Shown in pieces: positions 1-10,109 of a stretch of 64,000 nucleotides of DNA. Origin of the DNA: Meconema thalassinum (lineage: Eukaryota > Arthropoda > Insecta > Orthoptera > Tettigoniidae); the NCBI GenBank assembly GCA_946902985.2, contig OX336389.2:280037527-280101526 (forward strand), in the 5' to 3' direction. Every line of letters starts with the position of its first letter. Position 1 is the first letter of the stretch. The translations under genes and the position numbers were made by a program. The notes below the pieces were generated by a model. The model did not search any database. It worked only from the letters and a program-made list of their open reading frames with translations, and had not been told where the DNA came from.

Positions 1-290
1 AGACTAAGTGGAAAAATAGTGTAAGGTACGTATAACAGTAGGTATATTTCTAATTCTATGTATTTTTTTGGAAAAAAATAGGGGCAAAGACTTTTTAATC
101 CGCCCTCGTTCAACATTGTGCTCGAAACGTGATAAGACATGATACTTCACCACAGAAACAGCCTAACTCGTGCTCAATACTATGTAAAATGTAACCCTGC
201 AACTTTATCTAAATTCTAAACCATGTCATGTCCAAGGAGTTAGCATCGTTTGGAATTCAGATGATCGACTGGAGTATGTAATAAATAGGT
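1..290. other. AT-rich DNA, no feature seen
   Basis: Nothing recognisable. No open frame of interest and no repeat shared with the rest of the window that I can see. Confidence 0.4.
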
Positions 291-324
291 CATAAATGCC
301 ATAAATTAGTACATTATGCAACGA

Positions 325-437
325 GCCTATAGTGGCAATAATTAAGACACGAGTATGTTTATAAAACGAGCGTATGCGAGTTTTATAATTTCCATACGAG
401 TGTCTTAATTACCATTATAGGCGAGTTGCATACGACT
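325..437. repeat. Imperfect palindrome (hairpin repeat)
   Basis: The two halves are inverted copies of each other. The left half reads gcaacgagcctatagtggca and continues through aattaagacacgag; the right half runs cgagtgtcttaatt and then ataggcgagttgcat. Matching is good over about 50 bp per arm, with gag/ctc differences between arms. It could be the end of a larger foldback element. No coding potential. Confidence 0.6.
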
Positions 438-797
438 GTTTATGTTCGACGATAATTATTATAATTATTTTATGTTCGAACATAAATATTCATAAATATC
501 TGTCGAGATTTTGCCAGTTTTATGTACTGAACAGAGCGCATGGGACGCACAGAATGCCTTGTATTTGACCATGGCCTCCTCGATTGCCCCACTATGACAC
601 TAGGCCAGGCAGTGAAATTTAAATTAGAAGGCCTTGGAATTCAGCGCAGATGCGTTGCTATCCTCACCTGATTCGTCAAACAACTGTTTCTTGAACTCTG
701 ATTGGTGGGAGAAACTGTTTCATAATGAAAAATAGTGTTATAATGACCATCATTATGATACAGTTTTCTGACATATAATAGTCAGGGTCGAACATTA
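438..797. repeat. Interspersed repeat with GTCGAACATWAA end
   Basis: The segment starts with tttatgttcgac and ends with gtcgaacattaa, which are inverted versions of each other, so it may be a small TIR element. Its last ~58 bp (about 740-797), including atcattatgatacagttttc, recur at 63471-63530 near the other end of the window. No open frame. Superfamily unknown. Confidence 0.45.
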
Positions 798-979
798 ACG
801 TATAAACAGTGCTTTAAAACAAAGAATTTAAGGGGTACTCTCAGTTGTAGTCGACAAAACATCACGATCTTGAAATTTTCGGCAATTTGCCAAGTCCGGT
901 CATTGTTTGTGTTCGAATCATTAACTTTCAGCTTTTTCGATGCCAGGGTGGATGATAAATAGTTCGTTATTTTCTTCAT
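782..979 (-). pseudogene. hAT transposase 5' exon remnant (tentative)
   Basis: A minus-strand frame starts at an ATG in good context (gaaggATGAAG) and reads MKKITNYLSSTLASKKLKVN before a charged, lysine/asparagine-rich stretch. The style 'MKK.T.YLS...SKK' resembles the N-termini of many hAT transposases that precede a zinc finger, but I see no zinc-finger cysteines in the remainder. The frame runs past the left end of the 484-bp hAT element (807), so its last residues are flank and not real coding sequence. The likely reading is that internal deletion of the parent transposon left the first exon in place. The alternative is a chance frame. Function cannot be assigned with confidence. Confidence 0.35.
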
Positions 980-1290
980 CCTTCAAAACTAACCACACGC
1001 ACAAAATAACAACCTGCCGCGCCTCCAAACACTAGCCTGCGTGCTTATAAGAACGGAGTGCCGAGTTGCCGACCAAAAGAAACTGATTCGATACATCGAT
1101 TTAAATCGAGGATTATTCGAAATCTCCTCCAGCTGTTGTGAACAGCGCGTTGGCGAGAGCTGAGCGATGAACGTTCAAGTCGGAAGTTATATTTCCCGGT
1201 CTAGTTACAAATGTACCATTTTTTTTTCTTTAACAGTTTTCAAATGTTTAAGGGGTACGCGTACCCCCGCGTTCCCCCTAAAAAGCACTG
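807..1290 (-). mobile_element. Non-autonomous hAT transposon, complete, 8-bp TSD
   Basis: The ends are CAGTGCTTT on the left and AAAGCACTG on the right, a perfect 9-bp terminal inverted repeat. The element is flanked on both sides by the same 8 bp, cgtataaa (799-806 and 1291-1298). An 8-bp TSD with CAG..CTG ends is diagnostic of the hAT superfamily. Length is 484 bp, far below the usual 2.5-5 kb, so it is an internally deleted derivative. A subterminal 16-bp palindrome, GGGGTACGCGTACCCC, lies near 1252-1267. The minus strand holds a short coding-like exon described separately. Confidence 0.85.
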
Positions 1291-1298
1291 CGTATAAA

Positions 1299-1999
1299 TA
1301 ACAAGTACACAACATGTATCTCATTCCTTCTTTTCTAACAGGGTTGTACTGTATGACAATATATAGAACATAACTTACTTAAAAAGCGTCTGCTGCTAAA
1401 CCATGCTAATTCCATTCTTTATCAGTTTTTTAGACATGCAATAATTGATACAAAACGTATTTGTTTCCTTAAATTCATGTATTGTGTGTAATGCCGTAAG
1501 TAAAAATTATCAATAAAATATAAATATTATCAACGTAAATATTACGTGTTTTCCTATTTCCTGGAATGTTTTAATTTGGAGTTACCATGGTTTAGAATTC
1601 AGGTCTTCAATCATACGCAACTTACAAATACGTCGGAAAGTTCAAAGTTTTTACTAAAATCATGCTCGTTAAAGAGTTTCGAATCCCCACGAGCCTGGCC
1701 TTGTACAGCTTTTTATGTGCAGTGATCTGGCAACAGCGGTCTCCAATTAACATGTAGGCTCCTGTCTTTTAAGGTAGAGATGCACAATACTCCAACCAAA
1801 TTGTTCCCTGAATCCTGTGAACTATCTTACTGTAATTACTGAGCTCATACGTCACTATCATACTATTATCATCACAAGAGCTCAGTGATGTAGGCCGGTT
1901 AGGTCAAAGGATACACGGGAAGTACATACTAGGACACGGTATAAATATCCTTGACTGTACAAGTTACGCTACACTCATATAGAAAGCGTTGTTTGATGA
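1299..1999. other. No gene or repeat recognised
   Basis: AT-rich sequence without a long frame. I see no recognisable repeat here. Confidence 0.35.
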
Positions 2000-2128
2000 A
2001 TGATAATAGTTCTAGAAGCAAAAGAAGTGAAAGTGAAGGACACTATCAGTCTGGAGGAGGTCATTACCGAACTCGAAACACCTAGCCAAATAATCATTCA
2101 AAATAATATCACGGTCACCGTTTTCTGA
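2000..2128 (+). CDS. Small ORF, unrecognised, coding-like composition
   Basis: An ATG at 2000 opens a 42-residue frame beginning MIIVLEAKEVKVKDTISLEE and ending before TGA at 2126. Glutamate, lysine and hydrophobic residues alternate in a way typical of a helical protein segment and unlike the AT-rich noise nearby. On the opposite strand the adjacent region (2115-2423) also has a frame with a helix-like C-terminus (LLLNITTKLENL). Neither resembles a family I know. They may be pieces of one decayed transposon protein or chance frames. Confidence 0.2.
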   Translation: MIIVLEAKEVKVKDTISLEEVITELETPSQIIIQNNITVTVF

Positions 2129-2214
2129 GAATTTCTTCAGGGACACATGGATTGTTTCCGTAGAGGTTCTCGAGCTTTGTGGTAATGTTTAGGAGGAGAT
2201 CATTGATCTGTGCA

Positions 2215-2350
2215 GCCGTACAAATGGCTGGCAAGATGGCCGCCGCGGCCCTCGAGATCCCTTGACTTATTGATCCTGGGCTGCACCGCCTGCGCCTGCC
2301 ATCCTCGAACCGCAACCCGCGCCTCCCTTCCAGCCGCCATCTTGCAAACG
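2215..2350. promoter_or_regulatory. GC/CpG-rich island with two inverted YY1-like motifs
   Basis: A ~130-bp block is much richer in G, C and CpG than its surroundings. It carries caagatggccgcc near 2231 and gccgccatcttgc near 2333 in inverted orientation. Both match the known YY1/Pleiohomeotic core (GCCAT, extended AAGATGGC). This could be a relic promoter or first exon. No transcript evidence is available. Confidence 0.25.
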
Positions 2351-2561
2351 GCAAGTTAAATCTATCACATCGCGCCATGGGACCCATGAAATATTTGCTA
2401 CGCCTAAACCAAGAGGGAGGCATTCAACTAGGGTCTGTCCATTTAACTACACTATCAATAATTCAAGACTTCCATCAGAAGGGGAGAATATGCTCTTCCA
2501 CAAGCTGATTCGTGCTCTCATCTTCAATAGGAAGAATAGATTGACATAACATCTCTAGTTT

Positions 2562-2940
2562 GTGTTGTTCTTCACTTAAGGGCTTGGACATCGAACGCAT
2601 TTCAACCTTATGTATTAATGTGCGTGTAGACTTTGTCTGGTGATCTGTGTTATTGTCGTGTCTGTAATAGCGTGTGTGTATGTCTGGAAGCGAGGCGATG
2701 ATTTGGCAAGAAACGACTTTGGTCTTAACTTAGGAACCATCCCAGCATTCCCCTTGGATATAAGTGGGGGGGAAAGGCCTTCTAGGAAAGCTGAGGTGGG
2801 AATCGAACCCACTTCTTTTCAGTTCCGCCTCACGAGGCTGTGTGAACCCGGGCCCCAGCCTTCAGACCAGAATATAATTTACCTAGCATAAACGGGAAGG
2901 GTGACAGCCAAGAATGCTAGCCACTATACCACGAGGTGGT
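2562..2940 (-). repeat. SINE family A, near full length
   Basis: Family A has a dimeric tRNA-like 5' half, a central core and a tail ending in aacaacaac. Read on the minus strand, this copy begins with the A-box-like end (ccacctcgtgg), has the second B-box-like ggttcgattcccacctcagc, then the core (aggcaaatgc... with some change) and the 3' tail near 2562. Pol III transcription is inferred from the tRNA-like boxes. No coding. Confidence 0.75.
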
Positions 2941-2987
2941 TCATCCCTTGTTCGTTACATCAACTGTTAAAGCATGTTAACAAGGGT

Positions 2988-3329
2988 TCTGCCAAGAAAT
3001 TTAATTCTTGTCTGAGGGCTGGAACGTTGCACACCCAGTCTGACGAGGCAATAATGAGACGAACTGGGTTTGATTCCCACCTCAGGCATTCTAGATGTGG
3101 TTTCATAGGGGTTTTCACCTCTATTCCAGGCAAATACCGGAAGGTACCTAACGTAAGGCAATGGCCACCTTCTGCCCATTCCTAGCCCCAAGTACAAATA
3201 CACACTAGTGCAGCCATTACAGTTACACAGGTTATCAGACAGGGGCCACACACACACACACTCACAACAAAGTACGCGGGTATAAATATCCACTATGCCG
3301 CAAGGCCCTAAATGAATTTACGAAAATTA
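2988..3329 (+). repeat. SINE family A, 5'-truncated
   Basis: Starts inside the tRNA-like half at gccaagaaatttaattc, keeps the second B-box-like block (gggtttgattcccacctcag), the core (ccaggcaaataccgg) and the tail (aggccctaaatgaatt). It lies head-to-head with the minus-strand copy at 2562-2940. Confidence 0.75.
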
Positions 3330-3888
3330 AAACAGGCACAGAATATATTAATGGACACTTGCATGCTAGGCAGAGGAATGCAGCCGCCGAGAACCTGACA
3401 CCTCGTTGTCTGGCTGAGGGCCAGTGATATCTGATTTCCCTAAAACATTGCGCCATAACTACCGAACAATGTCTACTCGTCCTTTTGAGCGCGCAACGGG
3501 CCGATATATTCCACCGAGTAGTAAGCAGGTTTCCATGGCAACGGAAGAGTAGGGATCCTGATTTCCTTGTCCTCTGTACTCGCAAAAAAGTGAGCTCCCA
3601 ACTGAAGCCTACATACTGTTCAAAAGTTCAGTGCGGTAGCCAACCTCGGACGGTTGGTAGGATGTCCATCGATACACGTGATACAGTGATTCATATCAAA
3701 GTCAAGCTTTTTACTTTGAGATTATTTTAACAACAATTGTCCTAGTAACAAAATAGTTTATCTCCGGGAGATCTCTTGACGTTTACATTCCACAGAGGTG
3801 TGGCAGTTATTGAACTCGAGTAAAAAAAATGCTAATCAGTCACAATTGTTTTTATTAATCACTTTATTGATTACACTAGACTACAAAT

Positions 3889-4185
3889 GAAGGGTCCACG
3901 CGAAGAAGGGGGAATGTCACTCAAAATGTAAAATTGAGATATCAGCGCGATCTGGTAGGCCTCTTTACGACGTATTGAAGGCACAATTGTTCCTGGCTAA
4001 GAACAATGAGGGTCGTGAGAAAATGACGTTTAAAGTTGACGCGTACATATAAACAGACTACATATAAATAATCCAAATTTAAAAACCGTTTCCTGAACAT
4101 TGAGATATCAGCGCGATCTGGTAGGCCTCTTTACGACGTATTGAAGGCACAATTGGACATTCCCCCTTCTCCCCCTGGACCCTTC
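3889..4185. mobile_element. Small TIR element with 57-bp internal direct repeat
   Basis: The ends are inverted: gaagggtccacgcgaagaag at the left and the reverse complement of gggagaagggggaatgtcc on the right (ccccctggacccttc). Inside, a 57-bp block beginning attgagatatcagcgcgatc occurs twice, at 3933-3989 and 4099-4155, with no difference I can find. No transposase frame. Superfamily unknown; flanks aaat/aaat may be part of the target or the TIR. Confidence 0.6.
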
Positions 4186-4189
4186 AAAT

Positions 4190-4770
4190 TTAAACATTTC
4201 GTTTCTTACAAAGGCCAAAATAGTTGTCTTATATGGACTTGAGTGTGCTGAAGTTGAAAATGACAGATAAAAATCTAGATCAGCTCAGGTACGGAAGTTA
4301 TTGACACTTTTATGTTCGTCACATACCATAATATTTTCACTGCTTGTGACAATGATCGCAACCTTCGTTCAAAAATTGCACCTGCACATACGTAACAAAA
4401 ATTGTTGGGGTTATTAGCACATCTGCGGGGCATTATATCAGCAGTTTGATTCCACACAGTAACTCAGAAACTCGCGTCACAATACACCATGGAGCACTAC
4501 GGAAGACAAGCAATCTCAGCCTGTGTTAGCTAGAAACAAAACCAAATGGGAGCTAAACAACGCAAATAATTGTCATTTTCGAATTCAGCGTACCAACATT
4601 TATAAAGATTGGGTATTTTTCTTTATGTAAAAATTCCATTGTTGAACAGAGTTATCTGGTTACATCGTTTATTACCCTTCTTAGTAATTCCATCTCCCCT
4701 GGGTACATAACAAAGCTTCTTATATGGAATCACGTCTGGAAATTTCAGGAATTCGGGACTCCGAGGGACG
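4190..4770. other. No gene recognised
   Basis: AT-rich DNA without a supported gene or repeat. A 60-residue minus-strand frame at 4275-4457 has no recognisable domain. Confidence 0.3.
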
Positions 4771-4771
4771 C

Positions 4772-4965
4772 CTGAACTGGGTCAGTTTCTCGTATTTTCA
4801 TTGACTTTGGGACGTTCCCTCTAAATCAGCTGATTTGAAGCCATGGTCCACGAATTTTTGAATGGTTTAACACCAGTAAAAGGACTCTGTATCCCTCTCC
4901 TCTAAACGCACACAAAACCAAGGATAAAATTATCAAATCAAGACGTGTGACATTGCGCATTATGA
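4772..4965 (+). repeat. Unclassified interspersed repeat, copy 1
   Basis: Sequence from about gggtcagtttctcg through acgtgtgacattgcgcatta aligns in order with 16327-16545 (shared blocks: ctaaatca.ctgattt, cccacga..cc.tgaa, acgtgtgacatt.tgcatta). The two copies differ a good deal, so the family is old. No terminal repeats or coding region seen. Confidence 0.5.
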
Positions 4966-4967
4966 TG

Positions 4968-5210
4968 ATGTTATGTTGTTTGAGAGGCTTCGACATCGTG
5001 GTCATTCAGCCCCTTGTACGTAGGTGTGTGTACACTTTGTATGCTAAGATAATCTGTGTTATTGTGCAGTCTACAATAGTGAATGTAGGCCTACTTGTAA
5101 TTCAGGTGAGAACTGGAAATAAAGCCGTGGGTTTGTGTAAGGAAACATTCCGGCATTTGTCTGGAGTACAAGTGGGAAACCACTAGCCCTCAGACCACAA
5201 ATAACATTTT
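4968..5210 (-). repeat. SINE family A, internally deleted
   Basis: Minus strand: tail block (gaggcttcgacatcgtggtc), middle spacer, core (cattccggcatttgtctgga) and then a jump directly to the ccctcagacca block, so the second tRNA-like unit is missing. Confidence 0.65.
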
Positions 5211-5432
5211 GAAATTTCACGGATTAAAATGAAAATTTTTCAAATCTTTGTCTTACTTTTCAGCACTTGCGCCACTTAGCTGGTGCTGCAGTAGAACCTT
5301 TGTTATCCGAAACACTTTTAACCGAAGTACCGTTTAACCGTAACGATAGAAAGAGATATGGTGAAATTACCAGAACGAATTAATGGAACATACTCGAACT
5401 GTAGTTTGTTATGTTATACACTATGTAAGGTA

Positions 5433-5819
5433 TTTGTTGTTGTTGTTGTTGACTTATTTAGGGGATTTTCGACATCGTGGTCATGTGCCTGCCTGTATGT
5501 GGAATTTGTCTGTTAACCTGTCTTATTGTGATGGCTGTATTTGTAAGTCAAGTGAGTATTGGGAAGGTGACGGTTGTGGTTTTGAGTTCGGAACCATCCC
5601 GGATTTGCCTGGAGTAGAAGTGGGAAACCACGGAAAATCCCTTCCAAGTGGGATGATTTGGGAATCAAACCCACCTATTTATCAGTTTTGGATCACGAGG
5701 CTGAGTGTACCCCGTTCCAGCGCTCAGACCAGAATTCAATATTTTGACAGAGCCGGGAAGCAAACCCGGACTTCCTGGAGAACAGCCAAGCATGCTAGCC
5801 GCAAAATCAGGAGGTGGTC
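5433..5819 (-). repeat. SINE family A, full length
   Basis: Complete minus-strand copy: (gttgtt)n-like tail, gggattttcgacatcgtgg, core with ccggatttgcctggagtaga, second B-box-like gggaatcaaacccacc, and tRNA-like head ending at caggaggtgg. Part of a head-to-head pair with the copy starting at 5903. Confidence 0.8.
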
Positions 5820-5902
5820 GATTTTCCAACTACATTTGTCTTACACTTCAAATGAAGTACGTTAAGAATGGTACAATCAGCACGTACGAGTCTTGAAGCA
5901 TT

Positions 5903-6283
5903 AGTGTAGTGGCTAGCATACATGGCTGTCACCTCAGAAGTCAGGGGTTGAATTCCGGCTTTGCAAAGGAATGTAATATTATAGTCTGAGGTTTGGATGG
6001 GGTGCACTCAGCTTCGTGCGTCTGAACCGAGAGGAGGTTGTTTCAATTCCCCCCTCAAACACTCTTGAAATGAATTTACATGGTTTCCCACTTTTACTCC
6101 ATACAATCTCCGGAATGGCTCCTAACGTAAGGCCGCGGCTGCCTCCTTCCCAATCCTAGCCTTAATTACAAGTACACCCACTACTACAGACACCACTATA
6201 AGACAGGTTATCAAAGACATTCTATATACACTCAAATGAATGGGGCTGAAATGACCAAGACTCCAAAGCTCCTAATTAAAACT
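5903..6283 (+). repeat. SINE family A, diverged full-length copy
   Basis: A-box-like agtgtagtggctagcata, B-box-like ggggttgaattccgg, second unit (ggaggttgtttcaattcccc), core (ggtttcccacttttactcca) and tail (aaagctcctaattaaaac). Confidence 0.7.
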
Positions 6284-6299
6284 ACATAAGTCCCGCAGC

Positions 6300-6630
6300 G
6301 TAGCCCTGCTCGATATATCATGCGCCACGACCGCGCGGGTAGCTGCAGCAAGTCCGGACATCGTAGGTTCAAATCCCAGCGCTGACAGCGGCTGTCCTGA
6401 GTGTAGTTTTCGACGGGTTTTTCCACACTCACTCCAGGTAAATGCCGGAATAGTACGTTGTATAAAGTACCGGGTCACCTATCCCATCCCTGTCCCTAAT
6501 ACAGCTACACACCCACTACTGCAGTCAGTATATAAATACAGGTTATCAGACACATTCAACACACATCCAACTACACGGGTTTGATGTTCAAGATGTCCCT
6601 TAGCACCTAATTTGAATTACCATAATAACA
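6300..6630 (+). repeat. SINE with single tRNA head and shared core
   Basis: tRNA-like head with B-box-like taggttcaaatcccagcgct, then directly the core (cactccaggtaaatgccgga) and a family-A-like tail (acaggttatcagacacattc, tacacgggtttgatgttcaa). It lacks the second tRNA-like unit, so it shows that the core has been combined with different heads. Confidence 0.6.
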
Positions 6631-6861
6631 AATGGAAACAACAACATCAATATTAAGTCCCCAGTTATGCTGCGTGACGTGGGACCTATCACACTAGCAG
6701 CTTTAAACCAGGCAACACCCAGTGCGCCCGGCAACACGTTTAGCACTTCCGTTAAATAGGTTGCAGCGTTGCAGGGGCTACATATTCACTTGAATGCACA
6801 ATGAGCTAGAGATATGTACTTATAATTTCTAAACAGATTTTAATATTTAAACTAATAATAC

Positions 6862-7160
6862 ACCGACAAAAGTGGCTACGCTCGCTAAAGCGCAGCGTTA
6901 GGGGATGGAGCCTAGCTCTCTGCTGACTCGGTAGACGCGTGGGTTCGAACCCCACCGTCGGCCTTCCTTGAAATGGTTTTCCGTGGTTTCCCCATTTTCA
7001 ACACCAGGCAAATGCTGGGACGGTACCTCCTGACAGGCCACGGCCGCTTCCTTCCACATCCTTGCCCAGTTTAATTCGTCGTCATCATTCCATCTCTCAT
7101 CCCGGCGTGCAGGTCGCCCACGGGCGTCGACTAGAAAGACACCTCTCAGGAGGCCACACG
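6862..7160 (+). repeat. SINE family B, copy 1
   Basis: Head with agtggctacgctcgctaaag and B-box-like gtgggttcgaaccccaccgt; core (accaggcaaatgctgggacg, ggccacggccgcttcctt); distinct tail (catctctcatcccggcgtgc, gtcgactagaaaga). The same arrangement occurs at 40912-41205 and, inverted, at 41656-41974. Confidence 0.75.
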
Positions 7161-7184
7161 ACAAAAAACTAGTAGTACAGTAAC

Positions 7185-7217
<33 letters not shown>

Positions 7218-7405
7218 CGTTGGGCTTTTCCGTCATATACAGCAGATCTGTTGCGGTGGTGCTATGGGTGGCCCATTGCTGGATTTCTATCATTAGCTCG
7301 TCTACATCTTGCAACTCAACATGCAATGGATTTCTAGCAAATTTCAAAATCCTCGGCCGGGAATTGAACACACTGCCACTGGTTTATCGTGGTGCTAATA
7401 TTTAA
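7185..7405 (-). repeat. SINE-like repeat with (TTA)n tail
   Basis: On the minus strand a tRNA-like block (cagtgtgttcaattcccggc) is followed by ~150 bp and a long (att)n run, seen on the plus strand as aataataataat at 7188-7218. The tail type matches family C but the body differs. Confidence 0.5.
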
Positions 7406-7552
7406 GCTAAAACTTCCCTCCTTAACCTACTGGAAGGAGGACAATTTTACGGTCAGAAAAAAATTAATTGCTTGATTAGGAAATTGGAGAGTTGAGTGTA
7501 AATATATTGGTTTGCCTCGTGACGTCCTATGCTCATATTGTTACAACAAGAA

Positions 7553-7745
7553 GATATGAAGAAGATATGGAAAACCACGGAAACCAACTTCTAGGGTGAC
7601 TGAGGAGGTAATCGCACGTACCTCTTTTTATTTCTGCCTCACGAATCTGAATGTACTCAGTTTCAGGCCTCAGACCTCATTTAGAACAGGCATTCGAACC
7701 CAGGACTTTTGAATCAGAGTATCAATAATTCCCCCGAGACCAGTG
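7553..7745 (-). repeat. SINE family A, 3'-truncated
   Basis: Minus-strand copy with core edge (ggaaaaccacggaaacc), second unit and head (attcgaacccagga). Tail is missing. Head-to-head with the copy at 7762. Confidence 0.65.
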
Positions 7746-7761
7746 TGTTAGTGCTGCCAAC

Positions 7762-8143
7762 CACCTCGTGGTGTAGTGGCTAGCATTCTTGGCTGTCGAT
7801 TCCCGGCTCTGCCAAGGAATTTTAATTATAGTCCGAGGGCTCAAACGGGGTACACTCAGACTAGTGAGGCAGAACTGAGACGAGGTGGGTTAGAATTCCA
7901 CCTCAGCCATCCAAGAAGTGGTTTTCCGTGGTTTCTCACTTCTACTTCTACTTCTGGTAAATACCGGGATGGTTCCTAACTTAAGGTCACGGCCGGCTCT
8001 TTCCAAATCCTCACTTGAATAAAAACACATTGCTTCAGACACCACAATGACACAGGTTATCAAAAAATTCTATACACACCCAAGTACACGAGGCTAGATG
8101 ACCGTGATGCCTAAGCACCTCACATGAAGAAGCAACCAAAACA
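7762..8143 (+). repeat. SINE family A, full length
   Basis: cacctcgtggtgtagtggct A-box-like start, a short deletion around the first B box, second B-box-like block with an extra base (ggtgggttagaattccacc), core in which ctact(tctact)tct is expanded, and tail (acacccaagtacacgaggct). Confidence 0.8.
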
Positions 8144-8163
8144 ACATGTTTGTACTGTAATGT

Positions 8164-8560
8164 CTTGGTAATAATAATAATATCGTATGGCCTCGGGTGC
8201 CTGGTGCAAGCTTTGCTATTTGACACCCAGAGGGTAGCTTGCATGTCGAATTTCGTAGTTCCTTGACTATGAAAGTCAAGGAGGTTAGATGTTAGATATC
8301 TAATCCCCTTGAACACAATAGCGCTTTCTAGTAGAGAAATGAGGAACTTTGTGCTGGCGGAAACTCCCGAGATTAATTTTGCCATTATGAACTCGGCCTA
8401 CTGAATTCAAATGGGTTCTTTGACATGCCAACATCGTATGACATGCGTATCGTATTTTTGCCGCCTTTCAAAAATCACTTACCACGGTCAGGGGCGAACC
8501 TGCAATCTTGGGGTTAGTAGACCGACGCGCTATCCACTCACCCACCGTGGCAAGCTAATG
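8164..8560 (-). repeat. SINE family C, copy 1
   Basis: The minus strand begins with a clear tRNA-like head (gtgggtgagtggatagcgcg ... gcaggttcgcccctgaccgt), continues through ~270 bp and ends in (att)n. It contains an imperfect inverted repeat around 8275-8315. It is the same family as 10063-10460, where that inverted repeat is perfect. Confidence 0.7.
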
Positions 8561-8686
8561 TCTTGGTGTGTACAGTACAGTTCATGTTGTCACCTGCATG
8601 TCATGAACTACTGAGTAGGCTCTCAATTATACGCATCATCAATACGAATTAACATGATGGTGTTTGGAGCCATTTTCAGTGTCGCC

Positions 8687-9382
8687 TTAGTGATGATGAT
8701 GATGATGATGATGATGATGGTTTGGGTGATAATGAAAGATGAGATGAGAATGAAAACTATAAACTACTGACTTAGCCTACACACTAGAAGAAGAAACCGT
8801 AAACAAATAAAGGATAAGGCAAATAAAGGACAGGAAGAAAATACATGCCCTCAACCCTCGAAGAAGGAGGATGGAGGGACTTGGAAGGAAGGAGAGCCAT
8901 GAAAGCCAGATAGGAAAGGGAAAGAGGAGAGGGCCCGCCCCAAAGTCAGAGGAAAAAGGGCAATAAACGGACCCAACTCAGGAATCCCTCGGGGTCGCCA
9001 ACTCCCAAACTCACCAGCCGTGAGCCTTTGAGGGTGTAGCACTAGCCAGGGTGCACCAGAAAAGATGGGGCTACATACAACCTGCCTCCTTGGGGGCCTT
9101 GTGCAGAAGGCAGGAGATAACAGGAAACGAAAAAGAAGGCTGATCCCTCGAAGAATGAGTACCAGGAAAGATGAGACAAGGGCCAATTAAGGCGGGAAAA
9201 TGAAAGACTCCCTAGGCCTCGGATACCCTAATACCGTCGGGGTCGGAATACAACAAGAGTTGACCAAGAGAGGTCGACAGGAAAGAAGACGGAGAGGAGC
9301 CCGGCACAAGTAAGAGGAAGCAATGCCGTGCTCAGCTGGGGTCCCGTGGTCGCCAACCCTCGTCCCACTGGAGTCGTCTTGG
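8687..9382 (-). mobile_element. LINE 3' end, 5'-truncated, copy 1
   Basis: Minus-strand copy of a ~700-bp sequence also present on the plus strand at 58356-59100. The plus-strand (gat)n run at 8690-8718 is the (atc)n tail. The element interrupts the left arm of a family M element; short similar flanks (gtcgccttag and gtcgtcttgg) may be a decayed TSD. A tail of simple repeats, 5' truncation and a TSD indicate non-LTR retrotransposition. No reverse transcriptase domain is included, so this is probably 3' untranslated sequence. Confidence 0.7.
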
Positions 9383-9530
9383 TAAACGGGGTTTGATGTT
9401 TTTCAGTCGGTCAACACGTTTGTACCCAATTGTGATGGGCTATTCCCTAATCCTGAATAAATTACACGAGATTAATAAATACACTTGGATGACCAGTTTC
9501 GATCGTCAAACGATCATCATCAGATCCATT

Positions 9531-9855
9531 TCTTTTAGCGTATGGCTCTTAGTGCCGGGAGTGTCCGTGGACATGTTCGGCTCGCCAGTTTTGTAGCTGC
9601 TTCGAGACGGGCACCCAATGGGTGAGCTACAAGTACCGTGGGGGAGGAAAGTTGGAAGGGAAGGTCGAGGAGTTGGAAGGTAGCGGCTGTGGCCTATAGT
9701 TAGGGACCAACCCCAGCATTTGCCTGGAAGGAAGATGGGAAACCACAGAAGACCATCTTCAAGGTTGCCGGCGGGGGGATTCGAACCTCCTCGCCTCCCG
9801 GATGTGAGCGACTGCCAACAGTCATGCCGTAACGACTGCGGCTAACTCACCCGGT
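9531..9855 (-). repeat. SINE family D with 12-bp TSD
   Basis: Flanked by atcagatccatt on both sides (9519-9530 and 9856-9867). On the minus strand a tRNA-like head (gggtgagttagccgcagtcg, B-box-like gaggttcgaatccccccgcc) leads to the shared core (ccaggcaaatgctggg...) and a tail different from family A (ctcacccattgggtgcccgt). The TSD fixes both ends exactly. Confidence 0.85.
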
Positions 9856-10062
9856 ATCAGATCCATTACACTGTGGCTATAAAATCGTATTTATTAATCT
9901 CGTGTAAATTATTCATTTCAATACATTGAGACACAGCAGAGTTCCATTATGAAACATTCGCACCATAGTTTGAATTTGCTTTCCATTAACTTCTGTTTAC
10001 AGAGAACGAAATTTTGATGCTTTGCAGTTGGTCAACACGAGTCTTTCTCAAAAGTGATGGCT

Positions 10063-10063
10063 A

Positions 10064-10109
<46 letters not shown>

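Noticed and set aside
2615..3293. Short frames and tRNA-like boxes as functional tRNA genes
   Set aside because: The boxes belong to dispersed SINE copies with conserved non-tRNA core and tail, and clover-leaf pairing is not maintained in the heads I examined by eye.
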